Shown here: positions 11,091 to 26,161 of the stretch, piece after piece | Numbering within the stretch: position 1 is the first letter of the stretch | How the letters are laid out: the number at the start of each line of letters is the position of its first letter | DNA from: Siphonodentalium dalli | Lineage: Eukaryota > Mollusca > Scaphopoda > Gadilida > Siphonodentaliidae | Reading direction: 5' to 3' | Assembly: GCA_032622095.1 (NCBI GenBank) | Contig: CP136061.1 | Coordinates: 220,939,148 to 221,003,147 of the forward strand | DNA: 64,000 nucleotides | Made by a program: the position numbers and the translations under genes | The notes under the pieces: generated by a model | What the model saw: only the letters and a program-made list of their open reading frames with translations | Database searches by the model: none | What the model was told of the DNA's origin: nothing

Positions 11091-14000
11091 GTATCCTTCC
11101 ACATCTTTTTGGTTCGAATTCGAGATATTTCATGCGAAATTAGATGGATATTTTGAGTGTTTTCTTTTGGCGCAGCTGTTGGCTGCATCACAATGCCAAT
11201 GTTCATAATTTCTCAGTCCTAGAATTTTCACAGGTTAGGACATTTCTTGTGTGGGGTTATTTCTTTGGTGTATTGTTCGACTGATCACCAAAACCAATTA
11301 ATTGGAATTTAGTTTGTATAATTCACTTTATTATCATCAATACCATGTTTTACTTGCCGTATTATTTGCATCAGGAGTTACCTCTCGTCTCGACATACAT
11401 TTTTGTGCAATTGGTCATTATCACAGTTTTTATTCCCATCGACCCAACGCAGTTAACCTATTTATTTCAACTTACATCCTCATAAGGATGCATGGGGGTG
11501 CATTGGGTATGCATATTCCGTTGTATTGCAGCACACATATGTGTGCAACTTTGCATCAATCAAAACCAACACCTATGTACTTTATAGGTCAATTGTTGCA
11601 CATGTATATAAATAGAACCAATTGGATGAACTGGATTGACCCAGTTCTTTTATTGGCTCAGAAGTTATACACCTTGCACAAAGAATTGATTATCAATCCT
11701 TCACTGCCTAACAGAGAATTGAATTTTTCTGCATATGTATAGTCTGTTACCAGACTTTTTATGTCTTAATTTGCACCAACCTATATAACTCACTTTTTCT
11801 TTTCTCAAATTCCATTTTTCATGAACACCCAATGACATTCACAATGAGGAGTTCCATAATTCCCATCATGAGGTTCAATATGTCATTCCTGTATGAGTTT
11901 TCCGAAATGTTACTATCCTGCTTTACAAATATTGGTAATCTGACACAAGTCAATTGAAAGATCCTGAGTGAAAGTTCAGATCTGATAGTAAATGATAGTA
12001 AAATTAATTTATTTATTCTTCCCTAATTTTAGTTTTAAATATATGGGATGTTACATGTACATGCATTAATACTAGATATATCGCCGAGTGGACGAGCCAA
12101 GAGGGAACGGGTATATGAATTTCATGTGTGCAAAATGAATATATGGGATGATGCGGATATATAAACTGTGAAATACTGTAAAACTATTGTTATGCTTAAA
12201 ATATATTTGTCCTGGGTTCAAATCAGAATTATCTCAGAATTTCTTGTTAATTTCATTATAAATCTTTTTTTCTTTTCTTTTTTTCTTTCATAAACTTCAA
12301 GTTGTCAAGAGAATACTACAATAGTAATATAATAAATAATTCATACCGATAATGTGATAGAAATTTATAGTTAAAAACATACTTTTAACTGGTAATTTAA
12401 TAAAAAATTTTGGTTCTCTGTTCTGCTGAAAAAAGATTTAAACCAAATGTGACATATATTAACCCTTACATGATGATGTGCGGAGCTTCCTGAAATTATT
12501 CGAAAAAAACCCTGTGCCAATGTATTCTCTTATTTATGTGAGTATTCCATAGAGAGCCTCGCATATATAAAGGAATATATTGGCCTAACAATTTTTATCT
12601 TGACCTTGTAATCCAGTGCATTCTCTTATATATTCGAGGCTGCCTATGGGAGACTCGCATATATAAGAGAATGCACTGGCACAGGGTATTTAATGCTGCA
12701 CCAGTGCAGCTCCTGTCATGTAAGGGTTAAAAACAAAACTATGTTTTTTTTATATGTTTATTTTCTGGTTTGATATATATGTGTTAAAGTCAAAGACATA
12801 TTATGTACTTGTTTGTGTGCGTGGAACTGATAAGTTAGTATTTGGGTGAGCACTATGCCAACTGGAGGAATGTAACATTCTACTAACATGCCAAAAATCT
12901 GAAACAAATCGACCATACCATCCCATAGAAAATATCATTTGAATAACGCTCAATTGCAAATATTTATTACTCGATTCGGGATGCATCTATTGGTGATAAA
13001 CTAACAAAAATGATTTTGCCATCGAGAGTCACTGCATTTAATTAATAAATAAGAATGGCTGTATGTATCCTCTATTCTGATTAATATTAAAACAAATTGC
13101 TACTTTGAACAAGATTATTCCCTAGATCTACATGTAGTTGATCACCGGGGCGTTTCACATCACTTTAAAGGTACGGTACTCAATATGATCGGACGGTCCC
13201 CATAACATCAAGATACAACAACAACAATTCTTCAAAATACGCTTTAGTTGTCAGAATCGATTTATTGCAACAAAATAATGCTAACCACTGTCAACTATGA
13301 TATGAAATTTCCCAAAACTTGTTATTAATCAACATTTTGTGCAGCAAAATATGGCCGTATTATCAATAAAGTATCATGAAATTTGACCTTGATTTTAGAG
13401 TTATCCATCTTCATCCCCCATTTGACCCTCCGTTTGACCATGTGTTTCTGGGCCACATATTATTACACATCTCGAGAAATAACAAACTTCAAAAATTGAT
13501 ATCTGATCACTCTGAGCTTTGATGGGTGGGTTCCTCAACTTGAATAAAATATTTTTTACCCCCTGAAGCCAAAGAAATAGTAATTTGGGAGCGTCTGATT
13601 GGATTGAGTACCTTTAAATAAACTATTGAATCTGAATCTGGAATTTTTTGAATGCTTTATGATTTTCTGGTCTAAATTTACAAGGCCATAATTAAAAAAC
13701 TTGTTTAAAGGATTTATTCTGTCAACTTGCAATACCACCAAACATATCGGAAAGCCTGCCTGATTTACATTAAGATTACCCAAGTCCCATTTCGATTGCA
13801 TAATAAATAAGCCGAAAAAATTATAAATAATACCACCATCGGTTTGACGGAGATCTCCGTGGCTTAACTACGACGACGTCAAAATAGACGAGCAAATTAA
13901 AACACGGATTTAGGAGCCTGAGCATATTATGCCGATTGATGTAATCATAGTCAGCAATACTAAAATGCGGAATTGGTCTCTGTGTGTGCGGTCTATAGAG

Positions 14001-17000
14001 TACGTCGCTATGCAATGAATTATTTAATCTACCAGATATTGAATTATCTTAGCAAAATGGGTATTTTAAATATACATACATGTATAAAGTAGTATTACGA
14101 AGAAAACAAATTCACAAAATAATTCCTTTAATTGCTTCTCCCTATCCCCAGCTACCAATTAAATTAATATTACCTTGTCTACCCACCCAAATATTTTGGG
14201 TATATTTTAAATATGCTTCTAAGTTCTATATGTTCCTATTTGTATTATAATTATAATATCACCATACAGGGACATTGCTAGAGGTTCTCTGTTTTGGAGG
14301 AGAATGTTCAACTTTGCATTTCTTCCTGCACCCCCACTCCCATGAAGACCAAGATCCCTACATTTGCCTTTGAGAAACTCCATTTGACCCTGTCTCTTGA
14401 ATTGGATCTTTCCAGCTGCTGAAACTTTCCAACTCTCAGAAAACTCCAACTAAACCTTCCCTTATGGTTGGAAAATTGAGGCCCAATTTTGTTTGTGACT
14501 CAACTACGGTCTTAGAGGACCTTTTGTTGGCACAGTATTTTGGAAGACACCATGGGGGTTACCAGGTACTCAACATGTTCAAACCAGACAGTATTATACT
14601 ATTGACTTTTTATACCCCCCCGCAACGAAGTTAGGGGGGGTATACTGGAGTCAGCTTGTCCGTTGTCCGTCCGTCGTCCGTCCGTGGACACAAATTTGTC
14701 CGGACTTTTTCCTCAGTCATTTTTTGATCAATTTCCGTGAAACTTGGCACAGACATCAAACACCATTGGAACCTGTGCACCTGCGATTATGACGTCTGTC
14801 GGACTTTTTTTGGTGGAGTTATCCCCCCTTTTTCGACTTAGAATTTTTTTGCAACATGTATACTTTTGTCCAAGCTTTTATTCCTACATTTTTCGGTCAA
14901 TTTAAAAAAAATTTGGCACAGATATTTAGTACCATGGGAACTTGTGCACCTGCGATTATGACGTCTGTCCGACATTTTTTGGTGGAGTTATCCCCCTTTT
15001 TCAACTTAGAATTTTTTTTGGCAACATGCATAATTTTGTCCGAGCTTTTATTCCTACATTTTTCGGTCAATGTTTTTTAATCTTGGCACTGATATTTAGT
15101 ACCATTGGAACCTGTGCACCTGCGATTATGACGTCTGTCCGACATTTTTTGTGTGGAGTTATTTCCCATTTTCGACTTAGAATTTTTTTCGCAACATACA
15201 TAATTTTGTCCAAGCTTTTATTCCTACATTTTTCGGTCAATAGGTTTAAGATTAGGGTTATGGTTGTACACCTGCAATGGGAACTGTTATTTTATTATTT
15301 TAACTAAATGTTTACTGACATGTGAAACATCTTAGTATTTTAAAAACAGGGGGGTATCCGTAGTCCCATTGGGACAGTCACACCTCTAGTTTGAGCCAAA
15401 TCATGGCAAACATCATATCAACCAGAGCCAAGAACATATACATTTTCCTTGACTGTCTTCAAGTATTGAAAGCAAGCATGAAGTCACCATTCTTGGTGGT
15501 CTGAATGAGTTTATTGTGAAGTTTTATGGACCAGCAGGCAGTAAGTATCTGACTTCAAATTGATAGTATACAGTAATGCCCTAAATAATCAACTCCTTAA
15601 CCACACAGCTTTCCGATGAATAGCAACAAGACATATTTCCGACTAAATCCTGAAAAGTTACCCATAATTATGGTGTGGTTAAGGAGTCGATTATTTAGGG
15701 CATTACTGTACATGTATAATAGTATGGTACATATAGTAATTTCCAAACATATGAAACACAAACATGTTTGAAATTATATAGGACATCCCTACTAATTAAT
15801 CTTGGGGGTCCAAGTAAGTATATATGGTGGAATAATTGTACAGCATGGACAATTCTGCTAAAAACCAATAACAGTACAGGGTGGAATAAGAGTACAAATT
15901 TAGGATCGCATGTTAAAATGGGGAGGTGTCAATTTATAGACAATATCAATTGTGAATAGTCAGGGCATTAGAACATTATAGTTAATGCACTAGTAGCACA
16001 ATGTAATTTTTATACCGGTATCAGATTAAATGAGTGTTTATGCATAACAATGTTATTTTACATTTTCTGATTATTACTAGACTGGGGAAAGCTATCATAA
16101 TCCATGCTTATGTTGAGCACAAAAATATTATAGATATAGTGCTCCCTCATTGATTCAGAAAAAAATTTGTCTGAGACTCAAATAATTTTGGTTTTTACCT
16201 CAACTTGAGAAAATATCCACAGGCCATACTTGTTGAAAATAGAGAAAATTTCAGAATAATTAAAACACAGTCAAGCTGTAAGAAATCACAAGGGGGAGGG
16301 GGGCAAAGCTAGAAATGCATTGGGAGTTTGGAATCAGATTGAGAACAATTTATTTTGTCAGCATCACTTTCAGCATCATGTTTTAAAATGTTTTGCCTGA
16401 CCTGACTGGTGGCCCAAGTAATTCTGGTAGGCCTGCAGTATAGCCAGCTTGAAGAACCCAATTTTAAAATAAATATATGGTACCAAATAAGCACCATTGG
16501 AAAATTAGTTCCAAAAATAATAATACTATTTTGGATCCCAAGAGTTTGTAGCATGTATTATCTAATACTGGACAGTTCCCCTTGCACTGCAGGGAATCTT
16601 CAAAAATAACAGATATCCTGTATTTATACAATAAGGGTTTCCGCCAGAGGGATTTTAATGAGTCCGTATTGGGGAAACATATAACTCGACGGGAAGACGG
16701 TCCAAAGACAATGGTTTGTCCTGTTGGGGCGAAAATTTTGTTATTTGTCACTAAAAAGTAGCCATTTCCTTGCACCTGAGATAATCACAAAGCAATCCAA
16801 AGCTAAGTATGTTACGCAAGTCGATCATTTCCGTGGGTGCATTAATTGTGTTGATGGTATCCAGATCATTAATCATGTAATTACGCACGTAAGGTTTTAT
16901 CAGGGTTTATCTACAGGGGATATTTATAGCGGTGTAATGTGAATGGTAGCGAAATCTTTCAAATGAAATCGGAATGCGTAGCTTGTTCAATAGTCTGCAT

Positions 17001-20000
17001 TAGTCCAATAACTATAGTGACGACCGCTGCTATAGAACAGAGTTTTAGCCATTGAACGTGTTATAAAACATAATTGAATTTTGGCGGGAAATGTGAACAC
17101 GTGCGTCGTTGTAAAATCGTAAAATCAAAATGAATCGCAGAATATGAACTCTGCAGAGGGACCCATTAATTATATAGTACCATAGCATGGGATCTCGGAG
17201 CATCAGTAGTTTCATCCATGTAAATGCCGTGCACAAAAATCTCCCGACTCATCAGTTTGACATTCTTTGATCAATTTATGTAATCGTACCATAGCAAGGG
17301 ATCTCCGAGCGTGAGTAGTTTCGTCCACGGAAATCCCGTGTACAAAAATATCCGTACTCAGCACTCCGACATCTTTGATGTCACTGCGACATGTACTACA
17401 CCGTGTACATGTATATAACGTCGCTATTTCAATGCACACCAACCATTATGTTGTAGTTTTGGCGCTTTTTATTTCAAAGTGTTATACCTGTACCGGTAAC
17501 ACACTGTGCGCAATTGACCCCCTTTTTCACCAGTATTCTGTTAACCCCGACGCTAAGCCGTACTAACGGAAACCATGATATAATACCTAGTGAAGTCAAG
17601 ACTATCCTTGTCACCATTGAACTTCTTAATGACCTCGGCAAACTGAAAATAATTAGGCTTGATTAAATTTTTTACCTAACATTGTTCTTATTTCTTAATG
17701 CTGCATATTTTTCACTTCAGCTCCATATGAAGGTGGTGTGTGGAAGGTTCGAGTTGATCTGCCTGACAAATATCCATTTAAATCCCCCTCAATAGGTATG
17801 TTTATCTATCACTTTTACTTAAATAATGAAACAATTTTAAAGCAATTGAATTCAAAGCAATATATACCAGTATGACTGTAACTGATGCAGTAAATATGTC
17901 AGCTGTTTAAGGCAAGAATGATGATTCAGATTACATTATAGCTGTCAGGATGCCAAATTCAACTCTACTGTTGACTTATAGTGGAATTTATCAGCCAAAA
18001 TAATTCACTTTATCAACACATTTCTAGTGCTGTCATTTAAGCATTCTCAAGTCATTAATGTGTACTTTTGTGAGCATATTTTTATATTTTCTAAAGTACC
18101 TTTTGCCATGTTGGGGTGTGGTTCGCAAGCAAGCAGTGAAGTTAATTTTTTAAAGGTCGGTAATGAAATCCTATATGTTGTAACGCCTAAATGGGTATTT
18201 GGTTATCTTTAGATATTGTATCTAATGTTCAGCCTTCGCTATTAACTACAGCTAACGGCAATGCTGTAAAAAAGGCTGTAGAAGCCAATACAGAATTTCA
18301 TGTGATTCTATAACAGTGCCATAGTTCAAGGGCTGAATTTTGGATATGACGATACATTCTTTTTCGGCAGAGTGGCTTGATATCCCAAACCCTAAGTGTT
18401 ATGAATCTTTGCCTTGATATAAGGTATTTAACTGTGTATCTTTAAATCTGCGCTAGGTTCTTTGTCTGTATTAATAAAAAGACATGTCCAAGTTGTATTA
18501 CTCTAAAGGCCGGACTGACCTGAAATTAGGAAATGACAATTAATTACACATATGTAACTTTACTGTTTAATAAATACTTATGCGAAAGTGTCTTTTCATG
18601 TTGGACACATGATGCTCTTTGTAGACTAGTATCCAGCGCGGACCGTATCCAAAAGAATCTAATAACTGTCAGGTCAAGCACTGATACAAAGCATTTCGAG
18701 ATGCAAATAAAATACATAAACAAATTAATATGTGTGATGAGGGAATTACACATGACAAACATATTGCTTTTTTCTGAATGATTTTTTCCGATGATTGATT
18801 CAAGATCTTAATTGATTAAGGCCCAATACAAAAACAAAAATGAATCTCATCTAGGACTGCAGTTCACACCTTTTCTTATCAAGAAATTTATAAAAGTTAA
18901 ATATTGTCCTATAAAAAAAAAAATTATAATCATAGTTTCCATAAATATATATATTTTTTTTATTGAAACAATAATTAACTTCTTGGGAAAATGTATATAG
19001 CTAGTTAGATTTATGGATTGAAAAAAAATGCTAGTATATCAGTAGTACAAGAAAATAACAGCTACTAACTAAAAGATCAAACATCTACCTATTTAGTCAG
19101 GTAACAATGTTTATATTATTGATGATATGATGCAAATTATAATTTAATTAAAAGAAAATTTGAGGCCTAATATAATTTGTCAATATAAAACATGCTATTT
19201 CAACAAGTAGTGCTTTGCTACAATGTCATATTCTGTGGTATTAAATTATTATTGATATTTAATTTCAGGGTTCATGAACAGAATCTATCATCCCAACATT
19301 GATGAAGTGTGAGTATCATACATAATTCCCCTCTGTTCATGTTCATTGTTCTAGGTACAATGTGTCAAGCTCTTAGATAATCCAAGGTTACTACTAATCT
19401 TCAATAATATGTAGGTTTAAATCGAGCACTTCTAACTTCGATTACCAGGCGCTGTCCGCTACCAACAGTCAAATGATGCAATGTGATCGCCAAATGTTTT
19501 CGCATACCAATTAACCCTTTACCCAACAAAACGGCCAAAAACGCCCAAATAAAGCTTCAACAGCCTAAAATATCTTCGGTCTGTCTCAATAACACCATAC
19601 AAATATGGATATCATTGGAACCGGTTCATTGACCACATTGTGATGGTTACAGTTATGTCCTGTGCCAATGCATTCTCTTATATATGCGAGTCGACCATAG
19701 GTCGCCTCGCATATATAAGAGAATGCATTGGCCTAAAAAAAATATTTTTTTACCATTTTTTCTTACATTCTTTAACAATTTTATAATTTTTAATGTGTTA
19801 AGCCAAAAAATATTTTTTTAACACTTTTTACCATTTTTTCTTACATTCTTTAACAATTTTATAATTTTTAATGTGTTAAGCCAAATACTTTTTACCATTT
19901 TTACTTACATTCTTTAACAATTTTAGAATTTTTTAACAATATTTATAATATTTTTCTACATTCTTTGACAATTTTAAGCCAATGCATTCTCTTATATATG

Positions 20001-23000
20001 CGAGGCGACCTATGGTCGACTCGCATATATAAGAGAATGCATTGGCACAGGGCCGTTCTGTTCTGTTGGGTAAAGGGTTAAGATGGATCATATTTATCAA
20101 CCAAAAAAATATGCTTGGGAAATGAGAAGGTACTAATATTAGCTTTTGATCAATACCATAAGGAAACCATTCCGATCGATACATGGCCATTTCGATAAGA
20201 AATGAGAATTTGTTCACACTCACTGAAGCAAGCACATTGAACACTCACACTGAGTCCATGCCTCCATCAATTAGATACATATGTGTCAGAACAAATCAAA
20301 TTCCAAATTAATACATTCTTGAATTGAATTGACCATTGTGCAGTTATTGTAGTTAATGCAAATTATTATTACCAACCAATTTCTGAAGGTGGCTAACCTT
20401 CGAGTCTACGATTTCTGCAATCGCTGTCATAATGTACAAGAAACCATTTCTCATATTTTCTGGTACTGTCCCCATGTACCAACCTTTATGAAGGAAATTG
20501 AAATATGGACAAGAAACAACCAATTTCCCATTGATCTAACAAAGAAGTATCCTCTTCCCACTAGTGTACAGTATATATATAGGACAAAACTCATGCTCAC
20601 ACAACTGTCGCTTCACTCATTCCTTTGTTTTCTTCAATTTATGTATGAATGCAAGAGATACAACGCAAAATGTAAAATGAATTATGACTTTGATAACCAG
20701 TGGCTGACACTTCGAAATGCCTTAAAAATAAACTAGTATATTGAAAACCCTATATTTTCAGACTCAAAAGTACACCTGACCTTAACAGTGACCCTGAAAA
20801 ACACACACAAAAAACTCAATTGCCCGGTACCCGAGCGAAAGATATTTATCCAATTTAATTACTCTGATCGTTTTAATTTGTCCAATCATATTCTGGGCAA
20901 TTCCATGTTGGAGAGAAAAAAATGCAAAAATTTTAAAAGAATTGTGCTTTTTTCTGACATTGTCCCTTTTGAAGACATTTTATAAAAGGATAGAAAAATG
21001 TGGATTTTGTTATCTCCAAAACCATTTTACACACTTTTTCACATCCTTGAACATTGGGTATGTAATTCTAGAAAAAACTGATTTTTAGTATTCTTTTTAA
21101 GATTGTTGATGAAATCATATCAAACACTATCAAATTAAACTATGCATGTCTCATTATGAAGCGCAGGCAAATCACATGTCAAATAATACCAGTCTGGAGA
21201 TGTAACTCCCCTCATTCAGGGTAAAATATTCCAATTAATTCTCACCTTGTTGATTGCATGGTACGTCCGTTACCAAAATGGTGAATTATTTAGGATAACT
21301 TAGTGTTAGGTTAGATTATAAAATCTCTTATTTAAAATCCGAGCCATTCTTGAAATTGGAACGCAAACCAGAGAGAAAGTGAATAAACAGTATAATAGTA
21401 CAATACATGTACATTCGTATCATCAAAACTGAAGAAATTTGATATAAAAAATTTATTATGTTTCCAAATTTTATTTTACATTTCATATATAGTGACAAAT
21501 AAAATGTGAGTTTAATTAAACATTTTCAGGCTTTTCCAAATGGACCGATGAATTTATATTAAATCAATAAATGAGAGTAAAGTCTTTATTCGGAACCTAA
21601 AGTCAAGCAAGTATTTGAAACTCATACTTTCAGTTTTTAATGCTCTCAAAGTGCCACTCTCAACTTTCATTTTTCAAATATTGCAAATTAGTTTATAGCA
21701 GATATCAATAAATGCAAATGTTGCAAAGTGGTTTATGACAAGAAGTAGTCCAAGTCTTCTCATACTGAAACCGACTGAGATATTGGGATGGCGAGATACT
21801 GTCCCAATGTCTCGGCTGGTTATAGTATGAGAATACTTGGACTAGAAAAGAAGATGCTAGATCAATAAGTACAAGGACATGTAGACTCTTTATTCATAAT
21901 CTAAACTTCTAAAGTCATGTGCTGTGTCAAATCTTTGAAACTCAAATTCTCAGTGTTAATACTTTCATTAGTCTATATATAATTTTATGCAACTAAACTG
22001 AGAAATTTTAACTTTGAAACATACCAAAATGAAATCAACTGAAGAGAGATAACTCTATAATGTACATTGTATGAAAATGTAGAATTTTGTTTTTCAGATT
22101 ATTTAAATTGCTTTAGAGCAAGTTTACATGTATGTCAGATCAATAAATGAGAAAAACTCTTCATTTATAACTTTAAGTCATGTATTGTATCAAGTTTGTG
22201 AAATTTATACTTACAGTTATAATACATTCAAAATATAAAAGAGTTTAGAAACTCAAACATTTATATATGTGACTCCATTTTATTTTACTCATTTGGAAAT
22301 ATACCAAAATGAAACCAGCAGAAGAGAGATAACTCTACAATTTATATTGTATGAAAATGTGGAATGTGACTAGCATCACCAAATTCACCCTCTGGGAACC
22401 TCATTCTGCTGAGGTGTAAGCAGAATGAGGTCCCCAGAGGGTGAATTTGGTGATGCTAGCCCGCTATGCGGGGTAGCATCACTAAATTCACCCTCTGGGG
22501 ACCTCATTCTGCAAATGACAGACACACTATTTCAAGGCTTGCATCAACCACTTTAGCTGTTTTAATATACGGGACAAAAGCCAATTTTCGGACAGAGATA
22601 TGTCAAGGTAGAAATTAGTATCATTGCTTCATCTTGCTGTTGTTAAGTTGAACGGTGTTTGCAAAAATTGTCCCAACACAATATGTGCCTTTAAATATTT
22701 CTGAAAGACATGTCACGGGTAAGAAAGTAGGCCAGGGCGTAGCAGAGTTCCTCTCTTCCTTGTCTTGGATTGAGAGCATGAACGCGTGTGTGTATTTTGT
22801 CTTTTCTCCTTCGTTATTCTTTGTTCTCAAAAAAAAAAAAAACATGGGGAAAAGAGTGTTTACAAACAGCTGGTTTCGTCCATTTAGATTTTACAGAGTT
22901 ACAGCCCTTATTGAGTAATGGGACTTACATGTAGTGTGAAAATGGATTTTACTCTTTGCATGACTAAATCCTTCAGCACTCCCTACAAGCCACATCACTC

Positions 23001-26000
23001 ATCCGATCATCACCAAAATTCATATCAATATTCAGGGTGGCCTCCTGATGGGAGCCATCTAATGTTTCTCCAGAGTTCCTTAAAAACATGGCCACCAGCA
23101 GCCATCTTGAATTTTACAATTTAATCAATCGGCACACACTGCAGCCCACATTTTTTGAAGAATGTTTTGAAAGTTTACAGGCATGTTTAGGATCACCTCA
23201 AGATGTTCCAGATTCAATGAATAACCTGGCTGCTGGATTTTAATGTTTGCTAGACTAAAAACCTTTGGCACACCCTACAGGTCACATCCCTCATTTTGGG
23301 TGACCACTAGATGGGAACCATAACATTTTTCCGATTTTTGTTTAAAAACATGAAAGTGGCTATCTTGGATGATACTCTTTGCATGACTAAATTCTTTTGC
23401 AAACTCTGCAGTCTACATCACTCACCCAATCATCACCAAACTTCATACGGGTATATTCAGGGTGGCCTCTAGATGGGAACTATCAAAATGTTTTGAATTT
23501 CGTTAAAAAAAAACATGTCGGCCAGTTTTCAGCCCATTTGTGGAAATATTTGTTTGTTTGTTTGTTTTGATCTTTAGCATATTGTTGACTCACATCACCG
23601 TAACAGAAGAATTAACAGTACTTATATATGTTTTCTCAGATCTGGTACAGTATGCTTGGATGTCATAAACCAGGCATGGACAGCTTTATATGGTATGTTA
23701 ACCTACATAGACAGAATTTCCACTAATGATTTTGAATAATTTTGACCGATGCTATTAAAAAGTTAATATTGATTCTTTCGTAACTTCTCATTTTGTGTTT
23801 TGTAGTAAAAAGGCACATATTTTCTAACAAATAAAGCATCTGTGTGCTGAGTTTTGAACATATAGATGTAGAATCTTATTCAAATTTGCAAAATTGAAAA
23901 ATTCTATCTATGCAGCAATTTCTTACCATTCTGTTTCACATTTTTAATTTTTGTTCGTTTTTTTTCTTCAGATTTATCAAACATATTTGAGTCATTCCTG
24001 CCACAGTTATTGACTTATCCGAATCCGATTGATCCACTTAACGGGGATGCCGCAGCCATGTACCTGCATAAGCCAGAAGATTACAAAAAGAAAGTACAAG
24101 GTAACAATCTCATATTTCACCTTTATAATAATCTATCTCATACAGTAATGCCCTAAATAATTGACTCCTTAACCACAGCAGAATTATGGGTAATTTTTCA
24201 GGATTTAGTCGGAAATATGGCTTGTTGCCATTCATTGGAAAGCTCCCACTGAGTCGATTATTTGGGGCATTATTGTATTTAAAAACCATTTAAAATTCTC
24301 TTATTTTGATTGAACTGACCAATATTTTCACTCACAGAAATTGCAGTTCCTCACAGTTGATGAGTTGTGGCCACTGATTTGTAACTCAATGAGTAATTAT
24401 ACCCTGCAACAAAGTTGTGGGGGGGGGGGGGTACTGGAATCAACTTAGCCGTCCGTCCACTGATTAGCAATTATACCCCCTCGCAACAAAGTTGTGGATG
24501 GGTGGGGTATACTGAAATCAGCTTAGACTTCTGTCGTCCACCCACCCACTCAATGAGTAATTATACCCCCCGCAACAAGGTTGTGGGGGGGGGGGGGTAT
24601 ACTGGAATCAGCTTAGCCGTCCATCGTCCGTCCGTCATCTGTCTGTGGACACATATTTGTCCGGAGTTTTTCTCAGCCATTTTTTAATCATTTTCCGTGA
24701 AACTTAGCACAGACATCAACCACTATGGGAACCTGTGCACCTGCGATTTTAATGTCGATCAGACTTATTTTCGCACAGTTATTGGCCTTCTTGACTTAGA
24801 ATATTTTCAATCCTTGAAACAATTTTGTGTCCAGTTTTTCTCAGTTGTTTATGAATCTTTTTTTTGTTTGTTAAACTTTGCACAGACATCAACCACTATG
24901 GGAACATGTTCACCTGCGATTTTAATGTTGGTCAGACTTATTTTGCGGAATTATTGGCCTTCATGACTTAGAATATTTTAATTTTTCTCAGTAATATTTG
25001 TTTACCAATTATTTGCAGTGAAGATGATGTTTAGTTAATAATTGTACACCTGCAGTGGGAATCTGTTGTTTTATTATTTTAAGTTAATGTTTACTGACAT
25101 GTGAAACATCTTAAGTGTTTTAAAAACAATGGGGTATCCTTATTCCCATTGGGACAGTCACACCTCTAGTTTCATCTTAGATAGCCCATGATATCAGAGA
25201 TGTACACAGGACAACACAAGTGTGTGAATGGGTTTTCGTAATGGCACTTGTGCCATCGCGGATGGATAGAACTCGAAGCTGTGGTGGCACAAGTGCTGTA
25301 TCGACAACCTCATTCACACACACACGCGTCTGTCTGTGTTTATTACTTTCCACCCATTCTAGAATCCATTTAATTTAAAAAAGACCTACAAATTTTTTTT
25401 ACATTTGTGATCTTGGAAAGATTTCCTGAACTGAATCTCCTCTGATGCTGTGCTATGTCAGGGTATCTACTAGATTGGCAGTGGTATCCTCTTAGGGTCC
25501 CGTTTCCCCTAGGCCAAATTTCCCATCTGATATATTTCCCAACCCGATCCACAAATTAATGTCTTCATCTCAAAGAAAATTTTATTTTCCAGTTAATGCT
25601 TACCACTGGTGAACCATTTTACGGAAAACAATTTTATGCAAGGATACACACATTGATAATTATTGCCTTATTTTTAAAGATAATGAAATGGACATCGTTA
25701 AAAGCTACGTGTTGGAATCTGCCTGGTTACATCATGATCGTGTTGTCAAATAACATATATTCTTATTCCTATTTGTACTAATTAATCAGGGATCATTCTA
25801 AAGGTTTCAAATTGAGAGAAGTCAATTCTCCCTTTTTAGCTCAAAGTTTGAGCTATTGCCATGGCTTGGTGTCTGTCATCCATGTGCGTCTGTCAACAAT
25901 TTCCTTTGTGATGGGCTACAGGTCATACCTTTGGTCGGATCATTATGAAATTTGTCATAGCTGTTGACATTCACATGCAGATGGGAACGAGTCATTTTAG

Positions 26001-26111
26001 GGTCATTTAGCACTTTTTGACTCTGATTTTTATGTTTACCCATACCATAGTATGGTAAACATAGTGTCGTTGCCCGGATTGACCACTCGTCGTTAGTCCG
26101 TCCGTCCGTCC

Positions 26112-26161
<50 letters not shown>

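Noticed and set aside
11302-11742. 146-codon plus-strand frame in UBE2H intron 1
   Set aside because: No family resemblance; lies in an intron and is not needed to complete UBE2H.
12075-12225. A-box-like GCCGAGTGG and B-box-like GGGTTCAAATC
   Set aside because: About 130 bases apart with no tRNA fold between them; probably chance.
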